A stretch of DNA of 51,728 bases from Pseudomonadota bacterium (GCA_027622715.1 JAQBYN010000020.1:1-51728); one strand, 5' to 3'; shown: positions 26,488 to 35,620, counted from the first letter of the stretch. Program-made: numbers and translations. Notes: generated by a model from the sequence alone, not told the origin.

Positions 26488-27267
26488 GTAGTCCAGGCGT
26501 GAAAGACTGGCCTTCAACGCAAACGTCCCGTAGTCGAGTTCAAGGTCACTCGCGACACCATTCTCATGGAGCCGGAAGCCAATTTCATACTCGGGCAGAA
26601 AGTCGCCCGTTGCCGGTTTGAAATAGGCGAGATGGACGTTCCAGGCGTGACCGTCTTTCAATTGGGCTGCGACCGCTTGGTCGCGCGTTGGGCTGGCCGG
26701 TTCGGAAATCTGCGCGACCGCGTCGTAAATGCCGTTTGGCCCTGACCCGTCGTACACTCGGCGCTCAATGCTGGGCTGCCCGTCGCGCGCCGCCTCAATG
26801 AGGGCAATGAAGTGCTCTGTTGGGAAAATGGTCCCGGACTCGAGAGGAATGTCCGCCATCTCGGGTTCGGAGAAGATGATCTTGCCCTCGCCGCCCTTCG
26901 CCACCAATTCCGCGCGGCCGACGTGATGCCCCTGAACCGCACCGTCGGCCGTGTCGCTGCTGTCAAACCGAATGGCGGTGCCGTCGCGCAACTCGGTCGA
27001 CTCGAAATTAAAATCACGGACGATTTCCTTGCCGTCTGCGCTCGTTGTTAGCAAGATCATTCGCTGAGACTGAATATACCCCTCGCAGGATTCCAAAATC
27101 CGCAGCACTAAGCGGCCGCTCACGCCAGAAATGCCGCTATCGCTGCGATTCTTTGACAATGTCAGCTCATAGACGCCGACGTGGGACTGGAGGGTTACCG
27201 CCCCCGCCCAAGCGGGCCACAACGACGCCACTACGCATGCAATCGCGAGACGGAAAAACATGGACAT
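26464..27267 (-). CDS. EipB-like periplasmic protein (DUF1849)
   Basis: 267 aa. Signal peptide FRLAIACVVASLWPAWAGA, then HVGVYELTLSK, the usual DUF1849 opening, followed by beta-strand-rich sequence (GRLVLRILESCEGY, RMILLTTSADGKEIVRDF, LESGTIFPTEHFIALIEAA). Cys61 and Cys265 (PGSCDR at the very end) match the conserved disulfide of Brucella EipB, a periplasmic spiral beta-barrel needed for envelope integrity. The family is limited to Alphaproteobacteria. Divergent from the GGDEF gene across about 220 bp, convergent with the ROK kinase. Confidence 0.88.
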   Translation of the reverse strand: MSMFFRLAIACVVASLWPAWAGAVTLQSHVGVYELTLSKNRSDSGISGVSGRLVLRILESCEGYIQSQRMILLTTSADGKEIVRDFNFESTELRDGTAIRFDSSDTADGAVQGHHVGRAELVAKGGEGKIIFSEPEMADIPLESGTIFPTEHFIALIEAARDGQPSIERRVYDGSGPNGIYDAVAQISEPASPTRDQAVAAQLKDGHAWNVHLAYFKPATGDFLPEYEIGFRLHENGVASDLELDYGTFALKASLSRLDYLPGSCDR

Positions 27268-27382
27268 TGCCCTCTGCCAGAGACCATCCGCACGATATTG
27301 ATCCGTCGTCGCCTTGTCACCTCACAACGAGCCGGGCAATGGTTGCCGTGGGACCCGGCACAACCTTCCCGCCGCGAAAACC

Positions 27383-27397
27383 TTAACCATAGGTAAA
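27383..27397. promoter_or_regulatory. CtrA-like box
   Basis: TTAACCATAGGTAAA: first half TTAA with CCAT matching the CtrA consensus, 7-bp gap, second half TAAA (one mismatch from TTAA). It lies about 92 bp before the GGDEF start and 116 bp before eipB. CtrA sites of the form TTAA-N7-TTAA are established in Alphaproteobacteria; binding here is inferred. Confidence 0.4.
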
Positions 27398-27488
27398 TAG
27401 GCTAAGCGTCGGTTTCGCGATGGCACGAGCATTGCCAGAGAGAGGACAACAGTTTCGTTTTTCAGTTTGATCGGTCAGGACGTTTTTC

Positions 27489-28211
27489 ATGGCACCGCCG
27501 CAAGTAATCGCGCTAGATCACGATAGACTCGGCAGAGATTCGGTCATGGTGGACGTCGCCTCCACGCTCGGCGGCGAGGTTCAAGCTGATCCGCCACGCT
27601 TGATGCGCTTATTGGTCCAGGCGCTGCACCGAATCGCGAAAAGCGAACAGTTGCTGTCGCAAAAGGATTTGATGATCGCGTCGCTAAAGTCGCAAGCGAT
27701 GACTGACCCGCTGACCGAACTTGCAAACCGGCGCGCCTTTGAAGAGCAAGTACGGCGCGCGATCGCCGGCGCTAGCCGGTTCGACGAAGCTGGCGTGCTG
27801 GCATATATCGACCTGGACGGATTCAAGCCCATCAACGACCTGCTGGGTCACGAAGCAGGCGACGCCGTGCTGATCTACGTCGCGGACTTTCTGCGCAACA
27901 GTGTCCGTTTAACCGATACAGTCGCCCGCCTTGGCGGTGATGAATTTGCCATTCTGATGGTTCAGACCACCCCCGACGAAGGCGAGCGTCGAGCCAGGAC
28001 GCTGCAACTGCTGATGAATTCCTCTCACCTGACGTTTCAGGGAAGCCTGATCTCCGTAAGCGCGAGTATGGGGGTCGCACCGTTTTTCTCGGGCGCCGAC
28101 CCGCGGGCAGTCATGCGTCTAGCCGACGCCGCGATGTACACCGACAAAGGGCGCCGAAAAATGCACAACAATTGGCAGAACCGGATTGGTAGGGAGGCGT
28201 TAGCTAGCTAA
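27489..28211 (+). CDS. Diguanylate cyclase (GGDEF domain)
   Basis: 240 aa. A short N-terminal helical part (about 30-65, RLMRLLVQALHRIAKSEQLLSQKD) that may dimerise leads into the GGDEF domain: MTDPLTELANRRAFEE (71-86), YIDLDGFKPINDLLGHEAGD, and an intact GGDEF at 149-153. The inhibitory RxxD site (R140-D143) stands five residues before it, so product inhibition by c-di-GMP is expected. No membrane span or sensor domain is visible; soluble. AGGAC lies 8 bp upstream of the ATG and a CtrA-like box about 92 bp upstream. It is convergent with a class III cyclase across a shared terminator. Confidence 0.93.
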   Translation: MAPPQVIALDHDRLGRDSVMVDVASTLGGEVQADPPRLMRLLVQALHRIAKSEQLLSQKDLMIASLKSQAMTDPLTELANRRAFEEQVRRAIAGASRFDEAGVLAYIDLDGFKPINDLLGHEAGDAVLIYVADFLRNSVRLTDTVARLGGDEFAILMVQTTPDEGERRARTLQLLMNSSHLTFQGSLISVSASMGVAPFFSGADPRAVMRLADAAMYTDKGRRKMHNNWQNRIGREALAS

Positions 28212-28230
28212 GTAGCAGCTTCTCTCAAAA

Positions 28231-28259
28231 AGCCCCCAGCGATCGCTGGGGGCTTTTTT
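28231..28259. terminator. Intrinsic terminator between GGDEF and cyclase genes
   Basis: AGCCCCCAGC (28231-28240), loop GATC, GCTGGGGGCT (28245-28254), then TTTTTTA; on the other strand the stem is followed by TTTTTGAGAG. A strong 10-bp stem likely stopping transcription from both sides. The T-run contains the stop codon of the minus-strand cyclase gene. Confidence 0.92.
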
Positions 28260-29490
28260 ATGCCTCGATATCCTTCGGCATCAGTGTGAACAACTCTTCA
28301 GGGCGGCGAACGCCGCGCAAGGCATAACGCCCCAACGAAATCAGTCGGCCCTGACATTGGTTGGCAGCCTTCGAAAAAGCCGACGAGACGACGACATCTT
28401 GTTCAAGCGGACGGCACATGGCCTCGATGCGGCTCACTTCGTTGACCGCAGGTCCAACAACTGTGAAATCGAGCCGATCCTTCGATCCAATATTGCCGTA
28501 CTGCACGTCACCCAGGTGAATGGCGATGTAAAAATCCGTCGTCGGTTGGCCCCCCGCGGTGCGGGTGCGGTTTACCTCAGCGATCCGGCGCCGCGCTTCT
28601 TCGACCGTATCGAGCGCGATCCGGCAGACATCGGACGGGTCGGTGTCGTCGAGTTCGAAGATCGCCATTAGGCCGTCGCCCATGAACTTCAAAACTTGTC
28701 CGCCTGCTTCGTGGATCGGCGCCACCATGTTTTCGAAATAATCGTTCAACAGCTTGATCAATTCGTCAGGCGGCGTGACGTCGGCGATCTTGGTGAACCC
28801 CTGAAGGTCGCAGTACCAGAGCACTGCCGAAATGGAACGGACCGACCCACGCTCGATCTCGCCCGATAGGACCCGACGCCCGGCATCTTTACCGAGATAC
28901 ACTTCGAGAAGCGTTCGCGCCATTCGGTGATTGCGACCGCTCTTGATGGCGAGCCCCAGGGTTTTAATGATCCGCGTTAGATCGTCGAGTTCCCCATCGG
29001 AATAGCCACCCGCTTGATCAACAGTCCAGGAAGACACCATGCCCTCGGCATACCCCTTTCCGCCGGCGTCGGTGACCGCACCTTCGGTAAAGCCGGTCGC
29101 GAATACGGCGTAATCCGTGGCACCCTTGGCGCGAAGATCATCGAGAATCGTATACGGTAGGGGCTCGTTGGCACCTTCGAGCCTGCACCGCCAACTGGAA
29201 AGCTTGTGCTCGAAAAGGTGACCAAATGGACTGCCGCTCAGACCGTCGTCGACTTCGCTGCTCGCACGCTCCCAGTCGTTTTGAACGGCACCCTGACCGC
29301 GCTCCCACAAAAATCCCATGCCGGCATAGACCGGATGGAGGATGCGCTGGCCAATTTGGACGCGCATGACCTTCGTGCCAGCGGCATCCAGGCGTTGGCA
29401 GACGCCGTCAATAATCTCGGTTTCCCGACGACCTACAAGGCCGCTCTCAATAATCCAATCTGAGATATCGGTGAATTCACGTTGAGACAA
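28258..29490 (-). CDS. Soluble class III nucleotide cyclase with GAF-like N-terminal region
   Basis: 410 aa from TTG 29490, chosen for GGAGG 6 bp upstream; an in-frame start at 29559 adds 23 residues with no such site. The N-terminal 190 residues (QRILHPVYAGMGFLWERGQG, VFATGFTEGAVTDAGG) look like a degenerate GAF/sensor domain. Cyclase domain about 215-400: Asp228 (YCDLQGFT) and Asp272 (KFMGDGLMAIF) bind metal, Lys268 is kept, but the base-selecting Asp is Pro347 (VVGPAVN); Asn350 and Arg354 remain. That VVGPAVN form is common in alphaproteobacterial relatives. cAMP is the likely product, with less certainty than for the large cyclase. Confidence 0.9.
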   Translation of the reverse strand: MSQREFTDISDWIIESGLVGRRETEIIDGVCQRLDAAGTKVMRVQIGQRILHPVYAGMGFLWERGQGAVQNDWERASSEVDDGLSGSPFGHLFEHKLSSWRCRLEGANEPLPYTILDDLRAKGATDYAVFATGFTEGAVTDAGGKGYAEGMVSSWTVDQAGGYSDGELDDLTRIIKTLGLAIKSGRNHRMARTLLEVYLGKDAGRRVLSGEIERGSVRSISAVLWYCDLQGFTKIADVTPPDELIKLLNDYFENMVAPIHEAGGQVLKFMGDGLMAIFELDDTDPSDVCRIALDTVEEARRRIAEVNRTRTAGGQPTTDFYIAIHLGDVQYGNIGSKDRLDFTVVGPAVNEVSRIEAMCRPLEQDVVVSSAFSKAANQCQGRLISLGRYALRGVRRPEELFTLMPKDIEA

Positions 29491-29620
29491 ACCCGTCCTC
29501 CAGAAACTGCTATGTAGTGGCCCAGCGGACGATTGCCAATGAAATCCACGGCGACGCAATTGCGGCGCCGCTGGCAGATTGTATCATTCACCATGCCTCG
29601 ATATCGGAGAGACTAAGCGC

Positions 29621-30088
29621 ATGAGCGGCAAAATCACCGACACGCTAGAAGAACTGGGGATCTCCCTGCCCCCCGCGCCGGCACCGCAGGGCAACTACGT
29701 CCCCTATGTAGTGACTGGCAATCTCGTATTTCTGGCCGGCCAGATCGCCCTCGTCGACGGCGTCTTGAAACACGCCGGTCGGGTCCCTGACGCGATCTCG
29801 CTGGACGAGGCCCAACGGTCCGCCAGAGTCTGTGCCATCAACCTGATCACGCAACTCAACGCAGCCTGCAACGGTGATCTGGAGCGGGTTGTCAGGTGTG
29901 TGAAACTTGGCGGATTCGTCGCGTGCGATTCCTCGTTCGTCGATCATCCAAAAGTGATAAATGGTGCGTCCGATTTGATGGCGGCGGTCTTCGGCGACAA
30001 AGCGCCACATGCGCGGTTTGCGGTCGGCGCCTCGTCGCTACCACTCGGCGCTTCCGTCGAAGTCGACGCCGTTTTTGAAGTCCGCTGA
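29621..30088 (+). CDS. RidA/YjgF-family protein
   Basis: 155 aa from ATG 29621. The trimeric YjgF/UK114 fold shows in YVVTGNLVFLAGQIALVDGV, CAINLITQLNAACNGDLERVVRCVKLGGFVA and HARFAVGASSLPLGASVEVDAVFEV, the last carrying the Arg that binds substrate carboxylate in RidA. At 155 aa it belongs to the longer subfamily rather than to canonical 128-aa RidA. Such proteins hydrolyse reactive enamine/imine intermediates; this branch is biochemically poorly defined. It is followed after 7 bp by the DUF482 gene and appears to lead a three-gene set. Confidence 0.9.
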   Translation: MSGKITDTLEELGISLPPAPAPQGNYVPYVVTGNLVFLAGQIALVDGVLKHAGRVPDAISLDEAQRSARVCAINLITQLNAACNGDLERVVRCVKLGGFVACDSSFVDHPKVINGASDLMAAVFGDKAPHARFAVGASSLPLGASVEVDAVFEVR

Positions 30089-30095
30089 AACGCCG

Positions 30096-31253
30096 ATGGG
30101 CGACGTCGAATCCAGCGCAATCACCGTCAAAGTGGTTGGCGACATCCGGCGCCTGCCGGCACAGCAATGGAATGCCTGCGCCGGCACCGCGAACCCGTTC
30201 GTCCAGCATGAATTTCTGGCGGCATTGGAGGAGAGTGGTAGCGCAGCCGGCGATACCGGATGGGCGCCCTACCACCTGGTGGCCGAAGATGCGCAGGGGA
30301 TCTCGGCTTGCGCGCCGATGTATGTCAAAAGCCATTCGCAAGGGGAGTTCGTTTTCGACCACGGCTGGGCACAGGCCTTCGAACGTGCCGGCGGGCAGTA
30401 CTACCCCAAACTCCTAATTGCCGTGCCGTTTACGCCGGCGACCGGGCCGCGGCTTCTGGTTCGACCCGACCTCGCTCGTGACGCCATGGAAGACGTACTG
30501 ATCTCCGGGGCAATTGAGGTTGCCCAGAAGCACAACCTGTCGTCGGTCAACGTCAATTTTCCAACCGAACCAGAGTGGCAGCGTTTGGGCGCCGCGGGAT
30601 TTCTTCAGCGAACCGGCGAGCAGTTCCACTGGCAAAACGATGGGTATGAGTCGTTTGAGGGTTTTCTAAATGCGCTGTCGTCGCGCAAGCGCAAGGCCAT
30701 CAAGCGAGAACGCAGCGGCGCCATCGAGAACGGTATTGAGATCGAATGTCTGAGCGGCAGCGACCTTCGCGAAGAGCACTGGGACGCGTTTTTTGACTTC
30801 TACATGGATACCGGTGAACGAAAATGGGGCCGGCCCTATTTGACGCGACCATTTTACAGCCTGGTCGGCGAGACGATGGGTGATCGGGTTCTACTCGTAA
30901 TGGCCAAGCGGGACGGCCGATACATCGCCGGCGCCCTGAATTTTGTCGGCGAAGACACCCTCTATGGCCGCTATTGGGGTTGCCTGGAAGATCACCCGTT
31001 TCTGCACTTTGAGGTGTGCTACTACCAAGCAATCGAGTACGCAATTCAGCACCGGCTGGGACGTGTCGAAGCCGGCGCGCAAGGTCAACACAAACTGAGC
31101 CGGGGCTACTTGCCGATTCACACCTACAGCGCCCACTGGATTGCGAACCCAAGTTTCCGGCGTGCTGTGGACAATTATCTAGATCAGGAACGCGCGGCGG
31201 TAGACGAAGAGATTGCCGCGCTGGACGCGTATTCTCCGTTCAAGAAAATCTGA
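30096..31253 (+). CDS. FemAB/GNAT-like acyltransferase (DUF482, 'peptidogalycan' family)
   Basis: 385 aa from ATG 30096. Conserved features: NPFVQHEFLAALEESGS near the N-terminus, HGWAQAFERAGGQYYPKL, FLQRTGEQFHWQNDGYESFEGFL, LSSRKRKAIKRER, FYMDTGERKWGRPYLTRPF, ALNFVGEDTLYGRYWGC and GAQGQHKLSRGYLP. This is the DUF482 family with tandem GNAT-like folds related to FemABX; members are widespread but the acyl donor and acceptor are not known, and the database name peptidogalycan biosynthesis is not experimentally based. Cytosolic. Sits between RidA and an MFS exporter. Confidence 0.85.
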   Translation: MGDVESSAITVKVVGDIRRLPAQQWNACAGTANPFVQHEFLAALEESGSAAGDTGWAPYHLVAEDAQGISACAPMYVKSHSQGEFVFDHGWAQAFERAGGQYYPKLLIAVPFTPATGPRLLVRPDLARDAMEDVLISGAIEVAQKHNLSSVNVNFPTEPEWQRLGAAGFLQRTGEQFHWQNDGYESFEGFLNALSSRKRKAIKRERSGAIENGIEIECLSGSDLREEHWDAFFDFYMDTGERKWGRPYLTRPFYSLVGETMGDRVLLVMAKRDGRYIAGALNFVGEDTLYGRYWGCLEDHPFLHFEVCYYQAIEYAIQHRLGRVEAGAQGQHKLSRGYLPIHTYSAHWIANPSFRRAVDNYLDQERAAVDEEIAALDAYSPFKKI

Positions 31254-31287
31254 ACCGAGAATCGTTCGACACTCAAATCGAGAGTCC

Positions 31288-32715
31288 ATGGACACCACGA
31301 AATACACTTGGGCGGATTTGTTCCGAGAAGGCCGCGCGGTCTACACAATTTCGCTGACGCTAGCGGTTTCGTTGCACGCGATGGACGCTTTCATCGTGTC
31401 AACGGTCATGCCCTCGGTGGTGCGCGAGATTGGTGGCGCCCAGTTCTACACCTGGGTGGTGATGCTTTACATGACAGCCTCGATCGTTGGGGCGGCAAGC
31501 GGCGCGCCGACTCGGCTGATTCTCGGAACGCGCCAGGGCTACGTCACCGCCGGCTTCATATTTCTTGCTGGAACAATATTGGCGAGCCTAGCGACGAACA
31601 TGGGGTTTTTGCTCGCCGGTCGCGTCGTCCAAGGATTTGGCGCGGGCCTGATCGTCTCCCAAAACACCGCCTTGATCAGTGAACTTTTCCCCGGGAATCT
31701 ACGAACCCGCATGATTGCAATGAACGGGATGGTCTGGGCCACCGCTGCGGTATTCGGTCCGACTGTCGGTGGGTTGTTCGATCAAATCGGAATGTGGCGC
31801 GGCGCATTTTGGTTTGCGATCCCGATTATCTTGGGCTTCACACTTGTTGCATGGCGGGTTATTCCGGACAGCACCAAGGCCAGCCCCCAACGCCGCCGTT
31901 TCCCGGTGGTTCGGGTCGCTGTCCTGGGCGCCGGCGTCCTCATCATGGCCGTATCGGGGATCGTCGATCAGTTGCCGCTCCGGATACTGGCGCTGGTCGC
32001 CGGGATGGCCGTCATCTGGGCGAGTTTTCGATCCGATCGGAACGCATCCAACAAAATCTTTCCCGCCCGGCCGTTTTCCTTTACCGGGGCCATCGGGCCG
32101 GCTTACTGGGTCTTTGTGCTCATCGTCGTTGCGCCGGTGTGCGTCGGTACGTTTATGCCCCTCACCTACCGGGTCGTCTACGGTCTTTCCCCCCTAACGT
32201 CAGGCTATCTAGGTGCAGTGCTTGCGTTGGCCTGGTCGGTTGCCGGCATTTCCACGGCGGGCGCCAACATCAAGTGGCAGCGTGTATTTATCGTTCTGGG
32301 GCCGACGCTCGCAGGCCTCGGCATATTGGGTATTGGTATCAGCGTTGGCAGCCTGGGTTGGCAGACGGTAACTGTCTTTCAGGTGGTGGCCGGTCTCGGT
32401 GTCGGTATGTCGATGTCTCACCTGATGAACTGGACAATGACTCTGGCCGCCCCAGGCGAAGAATCGATCACGGCAAGCTCAATTCACACGATCCGATCGC
32501 TCGGCATCGCCATTGCCGCAGCGTGTGCCGGTCTAGTTGCAAATCTTGGTGGGCTGGGCGAAGGGATCAGTACCGAGACAGTGATCCGCGCCGTTAGCTG
32601 GGTCGAAAGCATCGGATCTGTGGCGCCGCTGTCAGCTGCGCTGATTGCGGCCATCCTGGTCGGGCATCGGCGGCGACGAATTGATAACGTCCAAACTGCG
32701 GTGGTCGGCGCGTAG
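31288..32715 (+). CDS. MFS transporter, DHA2-type drug exporter-like
   Basis: 475 aa from ATG 31288 (GAGAG 5 bp upstream). A cytosolic start (MDTTKYTWADLFREGRAVYT) is followed by about 12-14 membrane spans: LTLAVSLHAMDAFIVSTVMPSV, YTWVVMLYMTASIVGAASG, AGFIFLAGTILASLA, LAGRVVQGFGAGLI (motif B), MVWATAAVFGPTVGGLF (motif C of drug-proton antiporters), and so on. Motif A is atypical (RLILGTRQGY in place of GxLxDrxGRR). Proton-driven export of a small molecule is probable, substrate unknown. It ends 13 bp from the convergent clpA with no terminator seen. Confidence 0.9.
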   Translation: MDTTKYTWADLFREGRAVYTISLTLAVSLHAMDAFIVSTVMPSVVREIGGAQFYTWVVMLYMTASIVGAASGAPTRLILGTRQGYVTAGFIFLAGTILASLATNMGFLLAGRVVQGFGAGLIVSQNTALISELFPGNLRTRMIAMNGMVWATAAVFGPTVGGLFDQIGMWRGAFWFAIPIILGFTLVAWRVIPDSTKASPQRRRFPVVRVAVLGAGVLIMAVSGIVDQLPLRILALVAGMAVIWASFRSDRNASNKIFPARPFSFTGAIGPAYWVFVLIVVAPVCVGTFMPLTYRVVYGLSPLTSGYLGAVLALAWSVAGISTAGANIKWQRVFIVLGPTLAGLGILGIGISVGSLGWQTVTVFQVVAGLGVGMSMSHLMNWTMTLAAPGEESITASSIHTIRSLGIAIAAACAGLVANLGGLGEGISTETVIRAVSWVESIGSVAPLSAALIAAILVGHRRRRIDNVQTAVVGA

Positions 32716-32728
32716 GTTCGACCGAAAC

Positions 32729-35131
32729 CTAGTGGACAAACTCCGGCACTTTTCCAGCACCGCCGGCGGGATCATCACCACCCTCATCGTCCGAACCGTC
32801 CGATCGCTTGGTCAACCGTTTGGGCTCCTTACCGGGCGGGAGCGCTTTGGGACCTTTTGGGGCCTTAGGCGTGGGCCCGAGGAATTCGAACGCGAGGTCG
32901 CCATCTTTTAGATCGATCTTGACCGTGCCGCCCTTTTCCAACTTTCCGAATAGAAGCTCTTCGGCAAGCGGCTTTTTCAAATGTTCCTGGATGTATCGCG
33001 ACAAGGGCCGCGCGCCCATGAGTCTGTCGTAACCCTTAGATGCCATCCACTTCCGCGCCTCATCGCTGAGCACAATGTCAACCTTACGGTCGGCGAGTTG
33101 CGCTTCCAGCTGAGCGACAAATTTGTCCACGACCCTCTCGACAATTTCCAAGTCCAGCCCGGAGAAATGAATCACGGCGTCGAGTCGATTGCGGAACTCA
33201 GGCGTAAACAACCGTTTGATCGCCTCGCTGTCTTCGTCTTCCCGCAGGCCGCGGCCAAATCCAATCGCCTGCTTGCTCATTTCCGCGGCGCCGGCATTCG
33301 TCGTCATGATCAAGACCACGTTACGAAAATCGACGGCTTTGCCGTTGTGATCGGTAAGTTTCCCGTGGTCCATCACCTGCAGCAATATGCCGAACAAATC
33401 GGGGTGAGCTTTCTCGATCTCATCGAGCAAAAGGACTGCATGCGGATGCTGGTCGATCCCGTCGGTCAGCAAACCGCCTTGATCGAAACCGACATAACCC
33501 GGTGGCGCGCCGATCAGACGAGAGACCGTATGGCGCTCCATATACTCGGACATGTCGAAGCGGATTAGTTCCACGCCCATTATTGCGGCTAGCTGGCGGG
33601 CAACTTCCGTCTTACCAACACCAGTTGGGCCGGAAAACAGGAAGGAACCGATCGGCTTTTCCGGCTCGCGCAGCCCAGCGCGGGCGAGCTTCATTGCCGA
33701 CGCGAGTGCATCGATGGCGGTGTCCTGGCCGTAGACGACAGCCTTCAAATCCTTATCGAGATTCTTCAAGCCTTCGCGGTCGTCCTTGGAGACGCGCTTG
33801 GGCGGGATACGCGCGATCTTGGCGACGATGGCCTCGATATCTTTAGCACCAACGGTTTTGCGTCGACGGCTCGGCGGCAGCAGCATCTGCGCGGCACCGA
33901 CTTCGTCGATGACGTCGATCGCTTTGTCGGGCAGCTTGCGGTCGTTGATGTAGCGGTCAGCCAGTTCAACTGCGGTTCTTAGCGCTTCAGCCGTGTAATG
34001 AATGCCGTGGAATTCTTCATAGTAAGGTTTCAGACCCTGCAAAATCTTGATGGCGTCTGCGACAGACGGTTCGTTCACATCGATTTTCTGGAACCGGCGC
34101 AACAGGGCGCGGTCCTTTTCGAAATAGTTTCTGAATTCTTTGTACGTCGTCGAGCCCATGCACCGGATCGCGCCGCTCGCCAGTGCAGGCTTTAACAGGT
34201 TCGATGCATCCATGGCGCCGCCGGACGTCGCACCCGCGCCAATCACGGTATGGATCTCGTCGATAAACAGAATCGCGCCTTCGTAGTTCTCGAGCTCAGA
34301 AAGCACAGCCTTCACGCGCTCTTCAAAATCGCCGCGGTACCGCGTGCCGGCAAGTAACGTCCCCATGTCGAGCGAGAAGATCGTCGCATCCTCAAGCACT
34401 TCAGGGACTTCGTGATTGACAATCCGGCGTGCCAAACCTTCGGCGATCGCCGTCTTACCGACGCCGGGATCGCCAACAAAAAGCGGGTTGTTCTTGGAAC
34501 GCCTGCACAAGATCTGGATGGTTCGCTCAATTTCTTGATCGCGCCCGATCAACGGATCGATCTTCCCTGCTTGAGCTTTTTCGTTGAGGTTGACGCAATA
34601 GGTGTCCAGCGCCTCGCTGCCTTTACGCACGACAGATTCTCCGTCGGCGTCTTCGTCAGCACCGTCGACTGTCCGCTGTTCGGACTGCCCCGAAGCTTTG
34701 GCAACACCATGCGAAATGTAGCTCACGACATCCAGCCGGGTCATGTCCTGTTGCTGGAGGAAGTAGGCCGCGTGCGATTCACGTTCAGAAAAGATCGCGA
34801 CAAGAACATTGGCCCCGGTCACGTCCTCGCGGCCCGAAGATTGAACATGGATTAGAGCACGCTGAATCACACGTTGAAAACCCGCGGTTGGCTTGGCGTC
34901 TTCGTCGCTATCGTGAACGAGATTGCTTAACTCCTCGTCCAGGTAATGGACCAGGGTTCCACGCAACTCATCGACGCGAACCGAACATGCTTTCATGACG
35001 GCTGCGGCGTCCAGATCGTCCATCAGCGACAGCAGCAAGTGTTCAAGAGTCGCGTATTCATGGCGCCGGTCGTTGGCCAAGGCCAACGCGCGGTGCAGTG
35101 ACTGCTCTAGGTTAGTTGAAAATCCTGGCAC
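32729..35131 (-). CDS. clpA: ATP-dependent Clp protease ATP-binding subunit ClpA
   Basis: 800 aa from GTG 35131. AAA+ unfoldase that feeds substrates to ClpP. N-domain starting [19 protein letters not shown] (two Clp_N repeats, to about 145), D1 with Walker A GDPGVGKTAIAEGLA and sensor GSTTYKEFRNYFEKD, D2 with Walker A GPTGVGKTEVARQLA and Walker B VLLLDEIEKAH; no middle coiled-coil, so ClpA rather than ClpB, and the ClpP-binding IGF occurs as QAIGFGRG. An earlier GTG at 35152 lacks a ribosome site; 35131 has GGA 9 bp upstream and shares its G with the clpS stop (TAGTG). The C-terminus is Pro/Gly/Lys-rich. Confidence 0.97.
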   Translation of the reverse strand: MPGFSTNLEQSLHRALALANDRRHEYATLEHLLLSLMDDLDAAAVMKACSVRVDELRGTLVHYLDEELSNLVHDSDEDAKPTAGFQRVIQRALIHVQSSGREDVTGANVLVAIFSERESHAAYFLQQQDMTRLDVVSYISHGVAKASGQSEQRTVDGADEDADGESVVRKGSEALDTYCVNLNEKAQAGKIDPLIGRDQEIERTIQILCRRSKNNPLFVGDPGVGKTAIAEGLARRIVNHEVPEVLEDATIFSLDMGTLLAGTRYRGDFEERVKAVLSELENYEGAILFIDEIHTVIGAGATSGGAMDASNLLKPALASGAIRCMGSTTYKEFRNYFEKDRALLRRFQKIDVNEPSVADAIKILQGLKPYYEEFHGIHYTAEALRTAVELADRYINDRKLPDKAIDVIDEVGAAQMLLPPSRRRKTVGAKDIEAIVAKIARIPPKRVSKDDREGLKNLDKDLKAVVYGQDTAIDALASAMKLARAGLREPEKPIGSFLFSGPTGVGKTEVARQLAAIMGVELIRFDMSEYMERHTVSRLIGAPPGYVGFDQGGLLTDGIDQHPHAVLLLDEIEKAHPDLFGILLQVMDHGKLTDHNGKAVDFRNVVLIMTTNAGAAEMSKQAIGFGRGLREDEDSEAIKRLFTPEFRNRLDAVIHFSGLDLEIVERVVDKFVAQLEAQLADRKVDIVLSDEARKWMASKGYDRLMGARPLSRYIQEHLKKPLAEELLFGKLEKGGTVKIDLKDGDLAFEFLGPTPKAPKGPKALPPGKEPKRLTKRSDGSDDEGGDDPAGGAGKVPEFVH

Positions 35132-35463
35132 TAGTCTTTTTCCATTGTGCACTGAAGAGGGTGCTGATTTTGGCGGGCAAAGTCCACCACTTGATTGACC
35201 TTGGTCTCAGCCACTTCATAGGTAAATACACCGCAAATACCCACACCTCGCCGGTGGATATGCAGCATGATCTGGCTCGCTTCTTCGCGGTTCTTATGAA
35301 AGAACCGCTCGAGGATGTAGACGACGAACTCCATAGGTGTGTAGTCGTCGTTGAGCATCAAGACCTTGTACATGGGTGGTTTCTTGGTCTTTGGGATCGT
35401 TTTGGTCACGACGCCTACGTCTATGCCGCCGTCGTCGTCCCGATCTGCGTCCCGTTCGCTCAT
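35131..35463 (-). CDS. clpS: ClpA adaptor ClpS (N-end rule)
   Basis: 110 aa from ATG 35463, with AAGG 5 bp upstream. A disordered acidic N-terminus ([13 protein letters not shown]) is followed by the ClpS core: [43 protein letters not shown] and [31 protein letters not shown] forms the N-degron pocket, and the His of HRRG follows the usual pattern. ClpS delivers proteins with destabilising N-terminal residues to ClpA. The stop overlaps the clpA start by one base, giving coupled synthesis of adaptor and unfoldase. Confidence 0.97.
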   Translation of the reverse strand: MSERDADRDDDGGIDVGVVTKTIPKTKKPPMYKVLMLNDDYTPMEFVVYILERFFHKNREEASQIMLHIHRRGVGICGVFTYEVAETKVNQVVDFARQNQHPLQCTMEKD

Positions 35464-35570
35464 AAGCACCTTAGTTGCGCGCGCACGCGATTAGCCGTCT
35501 CTCCGGTGCCCCTAATATGCTTACTCGTTGGCCCGAAAAAAAGGGTAACGATAACAATCCAGTCAGGGCA

Positions 35571-35601
35571 AAAAAAAGCCCGGCCGACCGGCCGGGCTTT
35601 T
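35571..35601 (-). terminator. Intrinsic terminator after the phasin gene
   Basis: AGCCCGGCC (35577-35585), loop GACC, GGCCGGGCT (35590-35598). On the minus strand the stem is followed by seven T (A at 35571-35577), ideal for stopping phasin transcription 20 bp after its stop codon and insulating clpS. Confidence 0.93.
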
Positions 35602-35620
35602 CGATCTTCATTCTATTGGG

